Shown: positions 1-9,000, counted from the first letter of the stretch. The stretch is DNA of 52,082 bases from Cyanocohniella sp. LLY (GCA_022241785.1 JAKOMP010000039.1:1-52082), one strand, 5' to 3'. Program-made: numbers and translations. Notes: generated from the letters alone by a model not told the origin.

Positions 1-2
1 TT

Positions 3-203
3 TTTCCGAAGAGTATCGGTACCATCGTTAGATGGTTCGGCGAAATAGTCGGCTATTTTGACGGCAGAACTACGAGTGGTACTGTAGAAGGAATTAATAA
101 TAAACTTAAGTTAATTAAAAGGCTTGGATATGGCTTTCGTAACTTTAGTAATTTTCGATTACGCAGTTTATTAAACTGGCATTTTACTATTAATTCTCCA
201 TAA
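3..203 (+). pseudogene. ISL3-type transposase, C-terminal fragment
   Basis: An open frame runs from the window edge to a TAA stop and encodes about 66 residues that resemble the end of ISL3-family transposases: a WFGEIVGYFDGRTTSG stretch, then VEGINNKLKLIKR and GFRNFSNFRLR before LLNWHF. The E of VEGINNK would be the last residue of the DDE catalytic triad (family knowledge). Only the C-terminal end is visible; the rest lies outside the window or is lost. It is followed without a gap by a broken gene on the other strand, so this is probably an IS remnant at a rearrangement point. The family call rests on the motif pattern only. Confidence 0.65.
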
Positions 204-553
204 AAGTAACCGAAGAACCAGAAAAATGAAGGAATAGCCCTGTTACATGCTTGAAAATTCCAGGGTCAGAAAACGCTGTATCTATATTAAGGTATTGCGT
301 TTCAACCTCATGGAGCAAAATAACGAATTCGTCATCACTAAGATGATGAAAATGCCATAATTTCATCCATTTGGGTGTATTTTCGTCTTGAAAATATATA
401 CTGCTAGCAAGTGATTGATTGAGTTCTTGTAAATCCAAACTACCTTTATCAAAAAAAGTTTGCCACCATACCGCACTAGGAAATGGATCGTACAACTTTA
501 ACGAAGGATACTTGCTAATTACTTCTTTAAGTGTTTGCCCTTCGCTACCTGCA
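190..553 (-). pseudogene. Unknown protein fragment, cut at both ends
   Basis: A minus-strand frame encodes about 115 residues including QTLKEVISKYPSLKL, WWQTFFDKGSLDLQELNQSL and IKHVTGLFLHF-like text. An in-frame TTG exists near 495, but the reading frame and plausible protein sequence continue upstream to about 550, where the DNA changes abruptly into tnsB. At its 3' end the frame runs into the ISL3 fragment. It therefore looks like an internal or C-terminal piece of a larger cyanobacterial protein, broken by two junctions. I do not recognise the family; a relationship to the tails of large P-loop NTPase-like proteins is only a vague resemblance. Confidence 0.4.
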
Positions 554-1882
554 ATCAGAGTACAAGCAAGAGCAAGTGAATTAGGGCAACAGAAGTATCC
601 CAGTTATAGGACTGTGTATCGGGTTCTACAACCAATTATTGAGGAGCAAGAACAAAAAGCAAGTGTTAGAAGTCGAGGTTGGCATGGTTCTCGATTATCA
701 GTTAAAACCCGTGACGGCAAAGACTTATCAGTAGAATACAGCAACCATGTTTGGCAGTGTGACCATACTCGTGTAGACCTATTACTGGTAGATCAGCATG
801 GTGAAATTTTGGGTCGTCCTTGGCTGACAACAGTTGTAGATACTTACTCCCGTTGCATTATGGGGATAAACTTAGGGTTTGATGCTCCGAGTTCTCAGGT
901 AGTAGCATTAGCACTGCGTCATGCAATTTTGCCTAAGCAGTACGGCTTAGAATATGGACTCCATGAAGAATGGGGAATTTATGGTAAGCCAGAACATTTT
1001 TATACTGATGGCGGTAAAGATTTTCGCTCAAACCATTTGCAACAGATAGGTGTGCAGTTGGGGTTTGTTTGTCATTTACGCGATCGCCCCAGTGAAGGTG
1101 GTATTGTTGAGCGTCCTTTTGGCACTTTTAATACTGATTTATTTTCTACTTTGCCAGGATACACAGGGTCAAACGTGCAGGAACGACCTGAGCAAGCTGA
1201 GAAAGAGGCTTGTCTGACTTTACGGGAGTTGGAACATCGGTTTGTGCGCTACATCGTGGACAAATACAATCAGCGTCTTGATGCGCGTCTGGGTGATCAA
1301 ACCCGCTATCAACGGTGGGAAGCGGGGTTAATTGCTTCTCCTAATGTAATTTCAGAAGAGGAGTTACGTATTTGCCTGATGAAGCAAACTCGACGCTCCA
1401 TTTATAGAGGTGGATATCTGCAATTTGAAAATCTGACGTATCGGGGAGAAAATTTGGCAGGTTATGCAGGTGAAAGCATTGTACTGCGCTATGACCCCAA
1501 AGACATTACAACTTTGTTGGTTTATCGCCATTCGGGTAATAAAGAAGAGTTTTTAGCTAGGGCATTTGCTCAGTCTCCAAATCCTGAGCAATTATCTTTG
1601 GATGAGGCTAAAGCTAGTAGTCGCAAGATTCGGCAAGCAGGGAAGATGATTAGCAATCGCTCAATGTTGGCAGAGGTACGCGATCGCGAAACTTTCGTAA
1701 ACAACAAGAAAACTAAGAAGGAACGCCAAAAAGCAGAACAGGCTTTTGTTCAAAAGGCTAAACAGCCGTTGCCAATTGAAACGGAAGAGGAAATAGAAGT
1801 GGCATCTACGGACAGTGAGTCAGAATACCAGATGCCAGAAGTCTTTGATTACGAACAAATGCGTGAAGATTACGGGTGGTAG
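554..1882 (+). pseudogene. tnsB: TnsB transposase of type V-K CAST, 5'-truncated
   Basis: The frame carries the RNase H-like DDE integrase core of V-K TnsB: WQCDHTRVD, FYTDGGKDF and SEGGIVERP supply the three catalytic acids (residues 115, 197 and 231 if counted from an upstream in-frame start at 419). The C-terminal half, ending EQMREDYGW, is also complete and is expected to contact TnsC. Compared with Scytonema hofmanni TnsB (about 584 aa, from memory) homology begins only at IRVQARASEL, so roughly the first 130-140 residues, which hold the helical domains that bind the transposon ends, are missing. The 45 codons before that point are antisense to a different broken gene. The stop is 3 nt before tnsC, so the operon layout is intact. 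A chimeric product from 419 is conceivable but should not bind ends. Confidence 0.9.
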
Positions 1883-1885
1883 AAA

Positions 1886-2722
1886 ATGACTTCACAACAA
1901 GCTCAAGCAGTTGCCCAACAATTAGGTGATATTCCGGTCAATGATGAAAAAATACAAGCAGAAATTCAACGATTGAATCGCAAGAATTTTATCCCCCTGG
2001 AACAAGTAAAAATACTCCATGACTGGTTGGATGGAAAGAGGCAATCACGGCAATCTGGTAGGGTTTTGGGAGAGTCAAGAACAGGTAAAACGATGGGTTG
2101 TGATGCCTACAGACTCCGGCATAAACCTAAACAAGAACCGGGAAAACCCCCTACTGTGCCTGTTGCTTATATCCAAATACCTCAAGAGTGTAGTGCTAAG
2201 GAGTTATTTGCAGCAATTATTGAGTATTTGAAATATCAAATGACGAAGGGAACGGTTGCAGAGATTAGAGATAGAACGCTGCGGGTTCTTAAAGGGTGTG
2301 GAGTAGAAATGCTGATCATTGATGAGGCTGATCGCTTGAAACCCAAAACGTTTGCTGAAGTGCGGGATATTTTTGACAAGTTGGAAATTGCGGTGATTTT
2401 GGTGGGTACTGACAGGTTAGACGCTGTAATCAAGCGAGATGAGCAAGTATATAACCGTTTTCGTGCCTGTCATCGGTTTGGTAAGTTTTCAGCAGATGAT
2501 TTTAAGCGAACTGTGGAGATTTGGGAAAAACAAGTTTTAAAACTGCCAGTTGCTTCTAATCTTTCCAGTAAAACAATGCTGAGGACTTTGGGTGAGGCAA
2601 CAGGAGGTTACATTGGTTTGCTGGATATGATTCTCAGGGAGTCAGCAATCCGGGCATTAAAGAAAGGATTAGCAAAGATTGATTTGGAAACCCTGAAGGA
2701 AGTAGCAGCAGAGTACAAATAA
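1886..2722 (+). CDS. tnsC: TnsC, AAA+ regulator of V-K transposition
   Basis: A 278-aa AAA+ ATPase with Walker A GESRTGKT at residues 62-69, Walker B MLIIDEADRL at about 142-151 and a sensor-type VGTD near 180. Length and sequence fit V-K TnsC (about 276 aa in S. hofmanni). In studied V-K elements TnsC forms ATP-dependent filaments on DNA that link the Cas12k-TniQ target complex to TnsB. The start ATG lies 3 nt after the tnsB stop and the stop overlaps the tniQ start by one base (TAATG), so the three genes are one operon. No frameshift or missing motif is visible, so this protein could still be made even though its partners TnsB and Cas12k are damaged or absent. Confidence 0.95.
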   Translation: MTSQQAQAVAQQLGDIPVNDEKIQAEIQRLNRKNFIPLEQVKILHDWLDGKRQSRQSGRVLGESRTGKTMGCDAYRLRHKPKQEPGKPPTVPVAYIQIPQECSAKELFAAIIEYLKYQMTKGTVAEIRDRTLRVLKGCGVEMLIIDEADRLKPKTFAEVRDIFDKLEIAVILVGTDRLDAVIKRDEQVYNRFRACHRFGKFSADDFKRTVEIWEKQVLKLPVASNLSSKTMLRTLGEATGGYIGLLDMILRESAIRALKKGLAKIDLETLKEVAAEYK

Positions 2723-3225
2723 TGGAAGTCCCAGAGATTCAACCTTGGTTGTTTCAAATAGAACCTTTAGACGGAGAAAGTTTGAGTCACTTTTTAGGAC
2801 GCTTTCGACGAGCAAATGATTTAACTCCTGCTGGATTAGGTAAGGCAGCAGGACTTGGCGGTGCGATTGCTCGATGGGAAAAGTTTCGGTTTAATCCCCC
2901 ACCGTCTCGCCAGCAGTTAGAGGCATTGGCTAAGGTTGTGGGAGTTGATGCCGATAGGTTAGTGCAGATGTTACCACCTGCTGGGGTGTGGATGAACCTT
3001 GAACCAATTCGGCTTTGTGCTGCTTGTTATGTTGAGTCCCCTTGTCACCAGATTGAATGGCAGTTGAAGGTAACACAGGGGTGCGATCGCCACAAGTTAA
3101 GCTTGCTTTCAGAATGTCCTAATTGTGGGGCTAGGTTCAAAGTTCCGGCGTTATGGGTCGATGACTGGTGTCACAGGTGTTTTGTCTCGTTTGGAGAGAT
3201 GGCTGAGTCCCAGAAAGGGGTGTAG
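2722..3225 (+). CDS. tniQ: TniQ, small V-K target-selection protein
   Basis: A 167-aa protein, the same length as S. hofmanni TniQ. It opens with GESLSHFLGRFRRAN, followed by a HTH-like part around residues 30-95 and a zinc-binding part with CAACYVESPCH, CDRHKLSLLSECPNCG and WCHRC. These short TniQ proteins cap the TnsC filament beside Cas12k and are needed for RNA-guided insertion (family knowledge). The ATG overlaps the tnsC stop by one base. After the stop there are about 200 bp without a gene. All expected Cys/His ligands are present, so the gene appears intact. Confidence 0.95.
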   Translation: MEVPEIQPWLFQIEPLDGESLSHFLGRFRRANDLTPAGLGKAAGLGGAIARWEKFRFNPPPSRQQLEALAKVVGVDADRLVQMLPPAGVWMNLEPIRLCAACYVESPCHQIEWQLKVTQGCDRHKLSLLSECPNCGARFKVPALWVDDWCHRCFVSFGEMAESQKGV

Positions 3226-3433
3226 CCCTAATTGCTTATGAGCTTAAATTGCTCAGATGACTCACCCATAGAATCTTAATCATAGATAGAAATTAGTTCT
3301 TTACGATATCTCATTAGAGGTACTATAAAGGAAAGCTTTTAGTAATATGATAACGGAATAGTACAAATGTTCTAAAGAAGTGTAAATGTTTAAACTACTG
3401 AATTAGAGTTTGTAGCAGGAGGTGAGAAATTTG

Positions 3434-3661
3434 ATGCTTGAGCAAGTTAGGAAATGTAAATACTGTGGCAGAGACATGATGAACATTTCTCACTTATCAT
3501 GGTCAGAAAATCCATATTGTAGTCATTGCTTTGACCAAAGAATTTCAGAAGCATCAAAAAAAATGCCTCCTCAAAATTGGCATATTGAAGGGCATTATAT
3601 TGTCTTTACACCAAAGCAACAAAGGTTGTCTCTAAGTGAGTTTGAGCATCAGAAAGAGTAA
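3434..3661 (+). CDS. Small zinc-ribbon-like cargo protein
   Basis: About 75 residues from ATG at 3434, with a strong AGGAGG 11 nt upstream; an in-frame GTG at 3422 overlaps that ribosome-binding site and is less likely. The N-terminal half has two Cys pairs, CKYC and CSHC, separated by about 20 residues, as in a zinc ribbon. The C-terminal half is polar with no recognised motif. The 3' end overlaps the tail of a broken kinase gene on the opposite strand by 56 nt. It is the first cargo gene after tniQ. Function unknown; a DNA- or RNA-binding role is only suggested by the metal-binding pattern. Confidence 0.55.
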   Translation: MLEQVRKCKYCGRDMMNISHLSWSENPYCSHCFDQRISEASKKMPPQNWHIEGHYIVFTPKQQRLSLSEFEHQKE

Positions 3662-3935
3662 GACCTTTATTACAGTGTTGTGATTTTCTTCTTAGATTAC
3701 CTTGATTGTCGGTAAAAACATTTACATTCCATGAGTTTGTTCCGTCTTTGACTAATTCAACTATTAAATCTGGTTTTCCTTGTCCTTTACTAGCTTTCCA
3801 AATAATCTCTCCATTGTCAGATATTTCGGTGTTCCAATTTAAAGGAATTGCCACTTTACCTAGTGCATCTGCAAGTTCAATTGCAGATATATAGCGTTTT
3901 TTAGGATCAATATTTAAAGCTTTTGGCTCTTCTGT
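3606..3935 (-). pseudogene. Serine/threonine kinase, C-terminal remnant
   Basis: The minus-strand frame starts abruptly with EEPKALNIDPKKRYISAIEL, which matches the end of the kinase fold (the helix with DPxxRY before the C-terminus). It continues into LPLNWNTEIS-like text with NGEIIWKAS and a tail of about 60 residues that I remember as the C-terminal extension of certain Nostoc kinases. The N-lobe, HRD and DFG motifs are absent, and an in-frame stop lies just upstream at 3963. Internal GTG codons allow an 82-aa product but that would not be a kinase. This is best read as the residue of a cargo kinase removed by deletion. Confidence 0.55.
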
Positions 3936-4157
3936 ACTTGCTATGCTAAAAACGTCTATAAATTAGCTCATATCCCTTACTGGGCAAGAAATACAGCTTT
4001 TTACCTTGACGTTTGAGCTTTTGCGATAAAACCTAGGTTATAACTGTCTGAAACCCTTGATTTTAAAGGGAAATTTCTAATTTTAGTTTGAAGTTTAGCA
4101 TAACACCTACGGAAGAGCCATTTATTTTCAACAAATAAATCAACCTTTGGACGCTTT

Positions 4158-5425
4158 TTACTTACTAACTTCGCCATACTGTACTGGTGCTTCACCATGA
4201 AACTCAAGAATTTTGGGCTGTTTCATTTTGGCATTAGCAGGCTCAATTTTTTCTAGCTGTAAATCAAACTCCCACTCATCCAGTAAATCAAAGATAAGTT
4301 GCAGATGATTTCCTGTTTTTAGTGGTAATTCACCCAAGCGAAAATCGCTGGTGTTTGGGGGAATATCAACAAAGGGATGGGAAAATTCAAAAGTACGCCC
4401 TAAATGATCTTTGTAAATGAATCGGTAGAGGTGCTCAAAGTCAAAATCAAATGCTTGAACAACTGCTGCGGCGACTTGATCGAGATTGAAGTTGCTAGGA
4501 ATGGCTATGCGTCGCCAAGCATCCAGCAGGGTGACTTTAAAAGTATATATTGCCTCGGTAAACTCTCCTTTGGCATGACTAAGGTTTGTTCCCATTCAGG
4601 AAAGTAGGTTTGGAGTGATGGGTTTAATTTTTCAAAGGCGATGTGGAAGTTAAGCGTAATTTCCGCGTCTTCTTGTTCTGGTTCAATTTCATCATAAATT
4701 TCGGAGATTAAAGCTATCATTGCATCTCCCCAAGAACGGCGTTTTACAGCAGCGATCCGCCATCCTTTAGCAGGTTCGGGTTTTCCTGGGGTGAGTTCGA
4801 GGAAGCCAAATAAATGAAACAGGCTCAGACTGTGCAAGCCTGGGTAATAGACTAATTTATCTTGTTCTGAGTAACTTTTAAAGGTTAAGCCTTCATCTGG
4901 AATTTCTCGCCAAAATTGCAAGCAGCGAAATAACAGTCCGTATGGATCTCTAAATTCGCCTAAGACTTCGCTTTCTCCCCAAATTAACCAGGATTCTAAA
5001 AGTGTGAAATATTGTTCTGTTGGGTTGAAGCCTTGCCAAATTTTGAGGAGTTGTTTGTCTAATACTAATTTGGTTTTTTTGCCTTGGGTGATAACTTGAG
5101 ACAGTCCAGAGGTGCGAAGGACGAAGTATAACCCGTAAATGTAAGGGTAGGATTTTTGTTGGGGACGCTTGAGGTTAGTTTCAATGGGGTAACTCAAGCG
5201 GGAATTGAGTTGCTGGAGGTATTTGAGGGAGAATTGGTGATAAGTGCTGCTTACTTCAACGCCGTCAGGTTGGAGAACTTCTAGGATGGTTTGAAAGTCC
5301 CGCAGAATTGTTCCTGGGGAATCTTGGGTGATGATTTGCTGTTGGAGGAGTTGCTTTTTGTCTTCCGTGAGAATAGGGAGTTGTTCGCGGAGATGATTGG
5401 GGACGGGGAATAGTCGTTTAATCAT
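4158..5425 (-). pseudogene. pRiA4b ORF-3-like protein, frameshifted
   Basis: Two overlapping minus-strand frames together make one protein. The first (306 codons, from ATG at 5425) covers the N-terminal region with ILRDFQTILEVL and SYPYIYGLYFVLR. The second supplies the plasmid pRiA4b ORF-3-like domain: IYTFKVTLLDAWRRIAIPS, FDFEHLYRF and WEFDLQLEKI. The frames join naturally as VMPK-GEFTEAIYTF if one A is restored in the AAA run at 4569-4571, so a 1-nt deletion split the gene. Related proteins carry both parts in a single chain (from memory). Function unknown; the domain is common in mobile DNA. It could be a sequencing error, in which case the gene is intact. Confidence 0.65.
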
Positions 5426-5447
5426 CTAATTTCAATATATAAACTCG

Positions 5448-6752
5448 TTATTTAGCTCCAAAGCTGATACCTATTTTTTTATCTTCTTGATTTACAAAAA
5501 AATCGTGGTTGAATGAATGAATACAAAGGTTATCTTCATAAATTACATGCAGTTGATTGATATAATTTCTAGATTTTGGAAAAACTCTCCAATTTACAGG
5601 TTCACCAGGTAAATATATATAATCTAGTGAACTAGTCATAACTAATAACCCATCTTCTTGTTCTAAAATTATTCCAAAAAAGGAACTATCTGCACTCACA
5701 ATATCACCTAATGATTTTTGAAAATCTACAGAACCAAGACTTATAAATTTTTCTCGTTCATATTTTGCCTTCGGTGATGATTTAACTAAGTCTATAGACT
5801 TTTCCTTAACTAAGCAAATTTTATCGTATGTACCCCATGTAAAAACCGCCGATTCAGTATTCAGAGTATTTATAAAAATTTCCTTAGCTGAAACTAACTT
5901 TGTAAATTCTCTATTAGTATTTTCATTTTCGTCTCTTTCTATGGAAGCTATTGAACCTCTCTTTTTGTCTGTCTCATCCTCAAATATTAAAGGTAAATTG
6001 ATTAGATTCTCTTGATTTTGTTTAGTATTTGACGTATCTTTAGATTTGCGTTTTTTAATAAGTTTAAACTCCGCAAATAATCCTTGGTTAAAATATGATG
6101 AACTGAAAATACTAGGATATAACCAACGTACAAAATTTGAATGTTGTTCAGTAATACGTCTAGGTTCAGGATGTTTCTCAGAATAATTTTGGTTTAAATA
6201 ATAATCAAATAATCCCTCACTTCCACCAGCAAGTGCTAATGTCCTATTAGATGCCGAAAGGCTAACGACAGGTAGATCACATATTTTTTTTATATGGGTG
6301 TTTGATAAACGTTTTCTACTAAAATTAGTACAACTAGATGATGAAACTCCACTTTGACTTCCAACGTAGACAGTTTTATAATGTACGGCGCTATCAGCAT
6401 GGGGAAAAGGTAATAAATTATCTTGTTCGCCCATCTTACATTTATTTAAAGTAGATGAGGAAATCTCAATGGGAATATTAGCTAATTTTTTAAATTTTTC
6501 TATGATTAATTCTCTGATATCTGCATCTTGCAATAGTAAATTATCATACAGATTATCTCCATATTGAAGTGCAAATTGTAATGCAATATTCAAACTTTCA
6601 GGAACAGTAATATTTTCTATTAATTGTTCCCAATCTAATGTTAGGATAGAACCATCACTTCTCCAAAGATATAGCCTTGCATCATAAATTTGGCTATCAT
6701 AATATTCACCTGGTATGGTGATAGTAAAAGGTTTGAGGTTTAAAGACTGCAT
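5448..6752 (-). CDS. Unknown 434-aa protein of a two-gene cassette
   Basis: A 434-aa protein starting MQSLNLKPFTI. I do not recognise the family. Residues 20-40 (YDARLYLWRSDGSILTLDW) and several beta-rich stretches such as FTWGTYDKICLV and FGIILEQEDGLLVMTSS look like blades of a beta-propeller, but no clean WD or Kelch repeat is visible. The middle is rich in Ser, Lys and Asn. No signal peptide or membrane segment is seen. It overlaps the upstream 142-aa gene by 13 nt, so the two are translated together. AT content is higher than in the neighbouring core genes, which fits horizontally acquired cargo. A role with the 142-aa protein is inferred from the overlap only. Confidence 0.6.
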   Translation of the reverse strand: MQSLNLKPFTITIPGEYYDSQIYDARLYLWRSDGSILTLDWEQLIENITVPESLNIALQFALQYGDNLYDNLLLQDADIRELIIEKFKKLANIPIEISSSTLNKCKMGEQDNLLPFPHADSAVHYKTVYVGSQSGVSSSSCTNFSRKRLSNTHIKKICDLPVVSLSASNRTLALAGGSEGLFDYYLNQNYSEKHPEPRRITEQHSNFVRWLYPSIFSSSYFNQGLFAEFKLIKKRKSKDTSNTKQNQENLINLPLIFEDETDKKRGSIASIERDENENTNREFTKLVSAKEIFINTLNTESAVFTWGTYDKICLVKEKSIDLVKSSPKAKYEREKFISLGSVDFQKSLGDIVSADSSFFGIILEQEDGLLVMTSSLDYIYLPGEPVNWRVFPKSRNYINQLHVIYEDNLCIHSFNHDFFVNQEDKKIGISFGAK

Positions 6753-7168
6753 TTTTGACCTTTAGCAATTTTCCTGATAAGGGGACGGCGAAGATATTCT
6801 TTTTGTAACCAATCATTTAATACATATTCCGGAGGAATGTCTTGTGGTTTTTGTCCACTAGGATTTGCAGGATATCCATGCCATTTACTATTTTTATTAC
6901 TATCTACAAATTTAGCAATAAAAAGCTGGCAAAAAATAGGTTCTTTTTTAGCTGAATTTCCAATATATTGGGCTGTATTGTTTTTTAAGTATAAACTCCA
7001 ACTGGAATGAGGTTGTTTATTCCAATCAGATGATAAAGAAAATTGAAAACAATTCCTTTCGTCATCTTCAGTTATAGTCCACTGTGATTTTTCAGGGCTG
7101 TTATTCCTGTGGTCTATTTTATGAATATATAAAATTTCAGGTAAAATTTCAAACTCTTGATTATCCAT
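6740..7168 (-). CDS. Unknown 142-aa protein paired with the 434-aa gene
   Basis: A soluble 142-aa protein. The C-terminal part has a distinctive pattern WHGYPAN, PQDIPPEYVLNDWLQKEYL and IRKIAKGQKCSL that I believe recurs in uncharacterised bacterial proteins but cannot name. The ATG overlaps the stop of a remnant upstream frame (ATGGATAA) and its own 3' end overlaps the next gene by 13 nt, so it sits in the middle of what was a tightly coupled operon of at least three genes. No catalytic motif is obvious. Confidence 0.6.
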   Translation of the reverse strand: MDNQEFEILPEILYIHKIDHRNNSPEKSQWTITEDDERNCFQFSLSSDWNKQPHSSWSLYLKNNTAQYIGNSAKKEPIFCQLFIAKFVDSNKNSKWHGYPANPSGQKPQDIPPEYVLNDWLQKEYLRRPLIRKIAKGQKCSL

Positions 7169-7298
7169 TTGTGGGGTTACTTCTTGAGAGTGGTAGTTTA
7201 TAGCTATTACTAAATGGGTGATCAGCGATTAAAGTAACTACTTTGTTACCCATAATTGAAATAGCCATAATAGGCTGATCAAGCTTATTAGTCAAGTT
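7161..7298 (-). pseudogene. 3' remnant of a first gene in the unknown operon
   Basis: About 45 codons in frame, LDQPIMAISIMGNKVVTLIAD and onward to NPTNG-stop. The stop overlaps the ATG of the 142-aa gene, as expected for a real operon member. The text GNKVVTLIADHPF resembles one beta-propeller blade. The frame is closed by TAG just upstream, at the join with the hsdR fragment. It is probably the last piece of a gene whose 5' part was replaced by hsdR sequence. Short and therefore tentative. Confidence 0.35.
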
Positions 7299-8487
7299 CT
7301 ATTTTATACCATCCACAAGTTGTCAGTCCCGCCAAAGACATCAGCGTGTCTTCATCTCGCTGATCCAATGCCACTGCTTGCACTAATTTATCAAAAGGTA
7401 CACTGCGTTTGCGCTCCAAAGGTCGAGAATCAGTTTTATCCGACTCGCACACCTCCACCGCATCCACAATCACGAATTGTTCCTTCACTTGAGCATCCGG
7501 TGTCACTCCCTGAAAATCAGTTGGATTAATTGTGCGGGTTCCCCGTCCTTTCATCTGCTCAAAATAAATCCGCGATTTTACATCCCGCATAAATAGCAAG
7601 CATTCCAGTGGTTTGATATCCGTTCCGGTGGAAATCCTATCGACGGTGACAGCAATGCGGGGATTATAGGAGTTGCGGAAACTGGCGATTAAATCTTCTG
7701 CTTTCTCCCCAGTGGTGCGATAGGTAATCTTTTTACAAAACTCATTCCCCTTGCCAAATTCTTGGGGGACAATTCGCACAATATCTTCAGCGTGGGAGTC
7801 ATCTTTGGCAAAAAACAGGGTTTTGGGAACTTCAGTTCTACCAGGGAATATGTCGGTAAATAATCGCTGTTTAAAAGTGCGAATCACCGTGCGAATTTGA
7901 TCCATCGCCACAACAGAACGATCCAACTCCCTTTCCGCATAGCTTACATCTTCATCCAAACGCTGCCAACGTATCGCACGAGTTTGGCGATCGCGTCTAT
8001 CAATGTAAAATCCTGCTTGGATATTGCTACCCTGTTCTGTAATTTGCGTGCGAATACGATAAACCTCATACCCCACATTCACCCCATCAGCTACCGCCCG
8101 TTCGTGAGAATACTCCATTACCAAATTCTGATCAAAAAAGCCAAAGGTTTGCAGAGAAGGCGTTGCCGTCAGTCCGATAATGAAAGCATCAAAATATTCC
8201 AAAACTTGCCGCCACACGTTGTAAATCGAGCGGTGACATTCATCGGTGATAATGAAATCAAAGGTTTCAATGGGAATTTTCGAGTTATAAACCACATCCT
8301 TGGGTTGCTGGTTTTCCTCTTCGCCATCGAACTGTGATGCTTCCTCATTTTCTGCCTCAAATTCAGCTTCTCCCCGCAGCATCGAATAAAGACGCTGAAT
8401 AGTCGTGATACACACCTTATTAACCGGATCGATGGTATTGGAAGTCAACAACTGCACATTATAGAGTTCAGTAAACTTGCGCCGCAC
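7288..8487 (-). pseudogene. hsdR: Type I restriction enzyme R subunit, both ends lost
   Basis: The frame encodes the superfamily 2 helicase core of HsdR: motif II ITDECHR, TATPSL (motif III), then ISTGTDI and QMKGRGTRT (motifs V and VI). It begins only at RRKFTELYNVQ with a GTG that lies at the junction with the tracrRNA, so the nuclease domain and Walker A motif are missing. At the other end the normal text PFDKLVQAVA...EDTLMSLAG stops and the last 12 residues come from foreign sequence. Intact HsdR proteins are roughly 800-1100 aa, this piece 399. No hsdM or hsdS is nearby. It was probably cargo that was cut when cas12k was deleted. Confidence 0.85.
8438..8465 (+). promoter_or_regulatory. 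Candidate sigma70-type promoter before the tracrRNA
   Basis: TTGGAA (8438-8443) and TATAGA (8460-8465) are 16 bp apart and would start transcription at about 8472, close to the first conserved tracrRNA base (8479). The site lies antisense in hsdR coding sequence, so if used it is a chance promoter acquired when the deletion placed the tracrRNA here. Based on two hexamers only. Confidence 0.3.
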
Positions 8488-8710
8488 AGTTCATGCTTGT
8501 TAGAAGCCTCTGTGCTGTGTAAATTTGGGTTAGTTTGACTGCTGTTAAACAGTCTTGCTTTCTGACCCTGGTAGCTGCCCACCTTGATGCTGCTGTCCCT
8601 TGCGGATAGGAATAAGGTGCGCCCCCAGTAATAGAGGTGCGGGTTTACCGCAGTGGTGGCTACTGAATCACCTCTGAGCAAGGAGGAACCCACCTTAATT
8701 ATTTTTTGGC
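8479..8710 (+). ncRNA. Type V-K tracrRNA
   Basis: The stretch matches the S. hofmanni CAST tracrRNA as I remember it: GCGCCGC, then TTCATGC, GCCTCTG, GGGTTAGTTTGACTG, CAGTCTTGCTTTCTGACCC, TGGTAGCTGC, GATGCTGCTGTC and TGGCTACTGAATCACC. Local pairings are visible, for example GACTG with CAGTC (8537-8554) and GGGTTAG with CTGACCC. The anti-repeat AACCCACCT (8687-8695) is complementary to AGGTGGGTT in the CRISPR repeats, and a T run at about 8702-8707 can end transcription. The RNA would recruit Cas12k together with a crRNA, but no cas12k precedes it. The 5' boundary touches the broken end of hsdR. No disabling change is apparent in the recognisable parts. Confidence 0.92.
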
Positions 8711-8894
8711 GAATCGAAGCGGGGTCAATTTCCCTGGGGATCTGCCAAAACTTCAAATCGCTTATTGATTAAGGCTTGTACCTTTTATGGTGTCAGTTAA
8801 TTTACTTTTTTAAGTGTTAACAGACAGGCGATTTTGGGAGACTTGCCAAAAATGCATTCAGAACTGTTGGCAAATCAAGGGTTGGGAGCACAGG

Positions 8895-9000
8895 GTTTCA
8901 ACACCCCTCCCAGTGAGAGGTGGGTTGAAAGGTGCCGAAAGACCACAGCGAATCATCCTATGAGTTTCAACACCCCTCCCAGCGAGAGGTGGGTTGAAAG
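8895..9000 (+). CRISPR. Two-repeat type V-K CRISPR array
   Basis: Two 37-bp repeats at 8895-8931 and 8964-9000 begin GTTTCAACACCCCTCCCAG and end GAGAGGTGGGTTGAAAG; they differ at one base (T/C at repeat position 20). They frame one 32-nt spacer (8932-8963) and are followed by a further spacer-like stretch from 9001 without a closing repeat. The 3' part of the repeat pairs with the tracrRNA anti-repeat. The spacer target is not identifiable inside this window. No adaptation genes are present, as usual for V-K. Confidence 0.93.

Noticed and set aside
4001-4207. 68-codon minus-strand frame after the pRiA4b-like gene
   Set aside because: Overlaps the real gene end in another frame and has random-looking composition.
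8445-8756. 103-codon minus-strand frame over the tracrRNA
   Set aside because: It is antisense to a well-recognised structured RNA and has no protein-like features.
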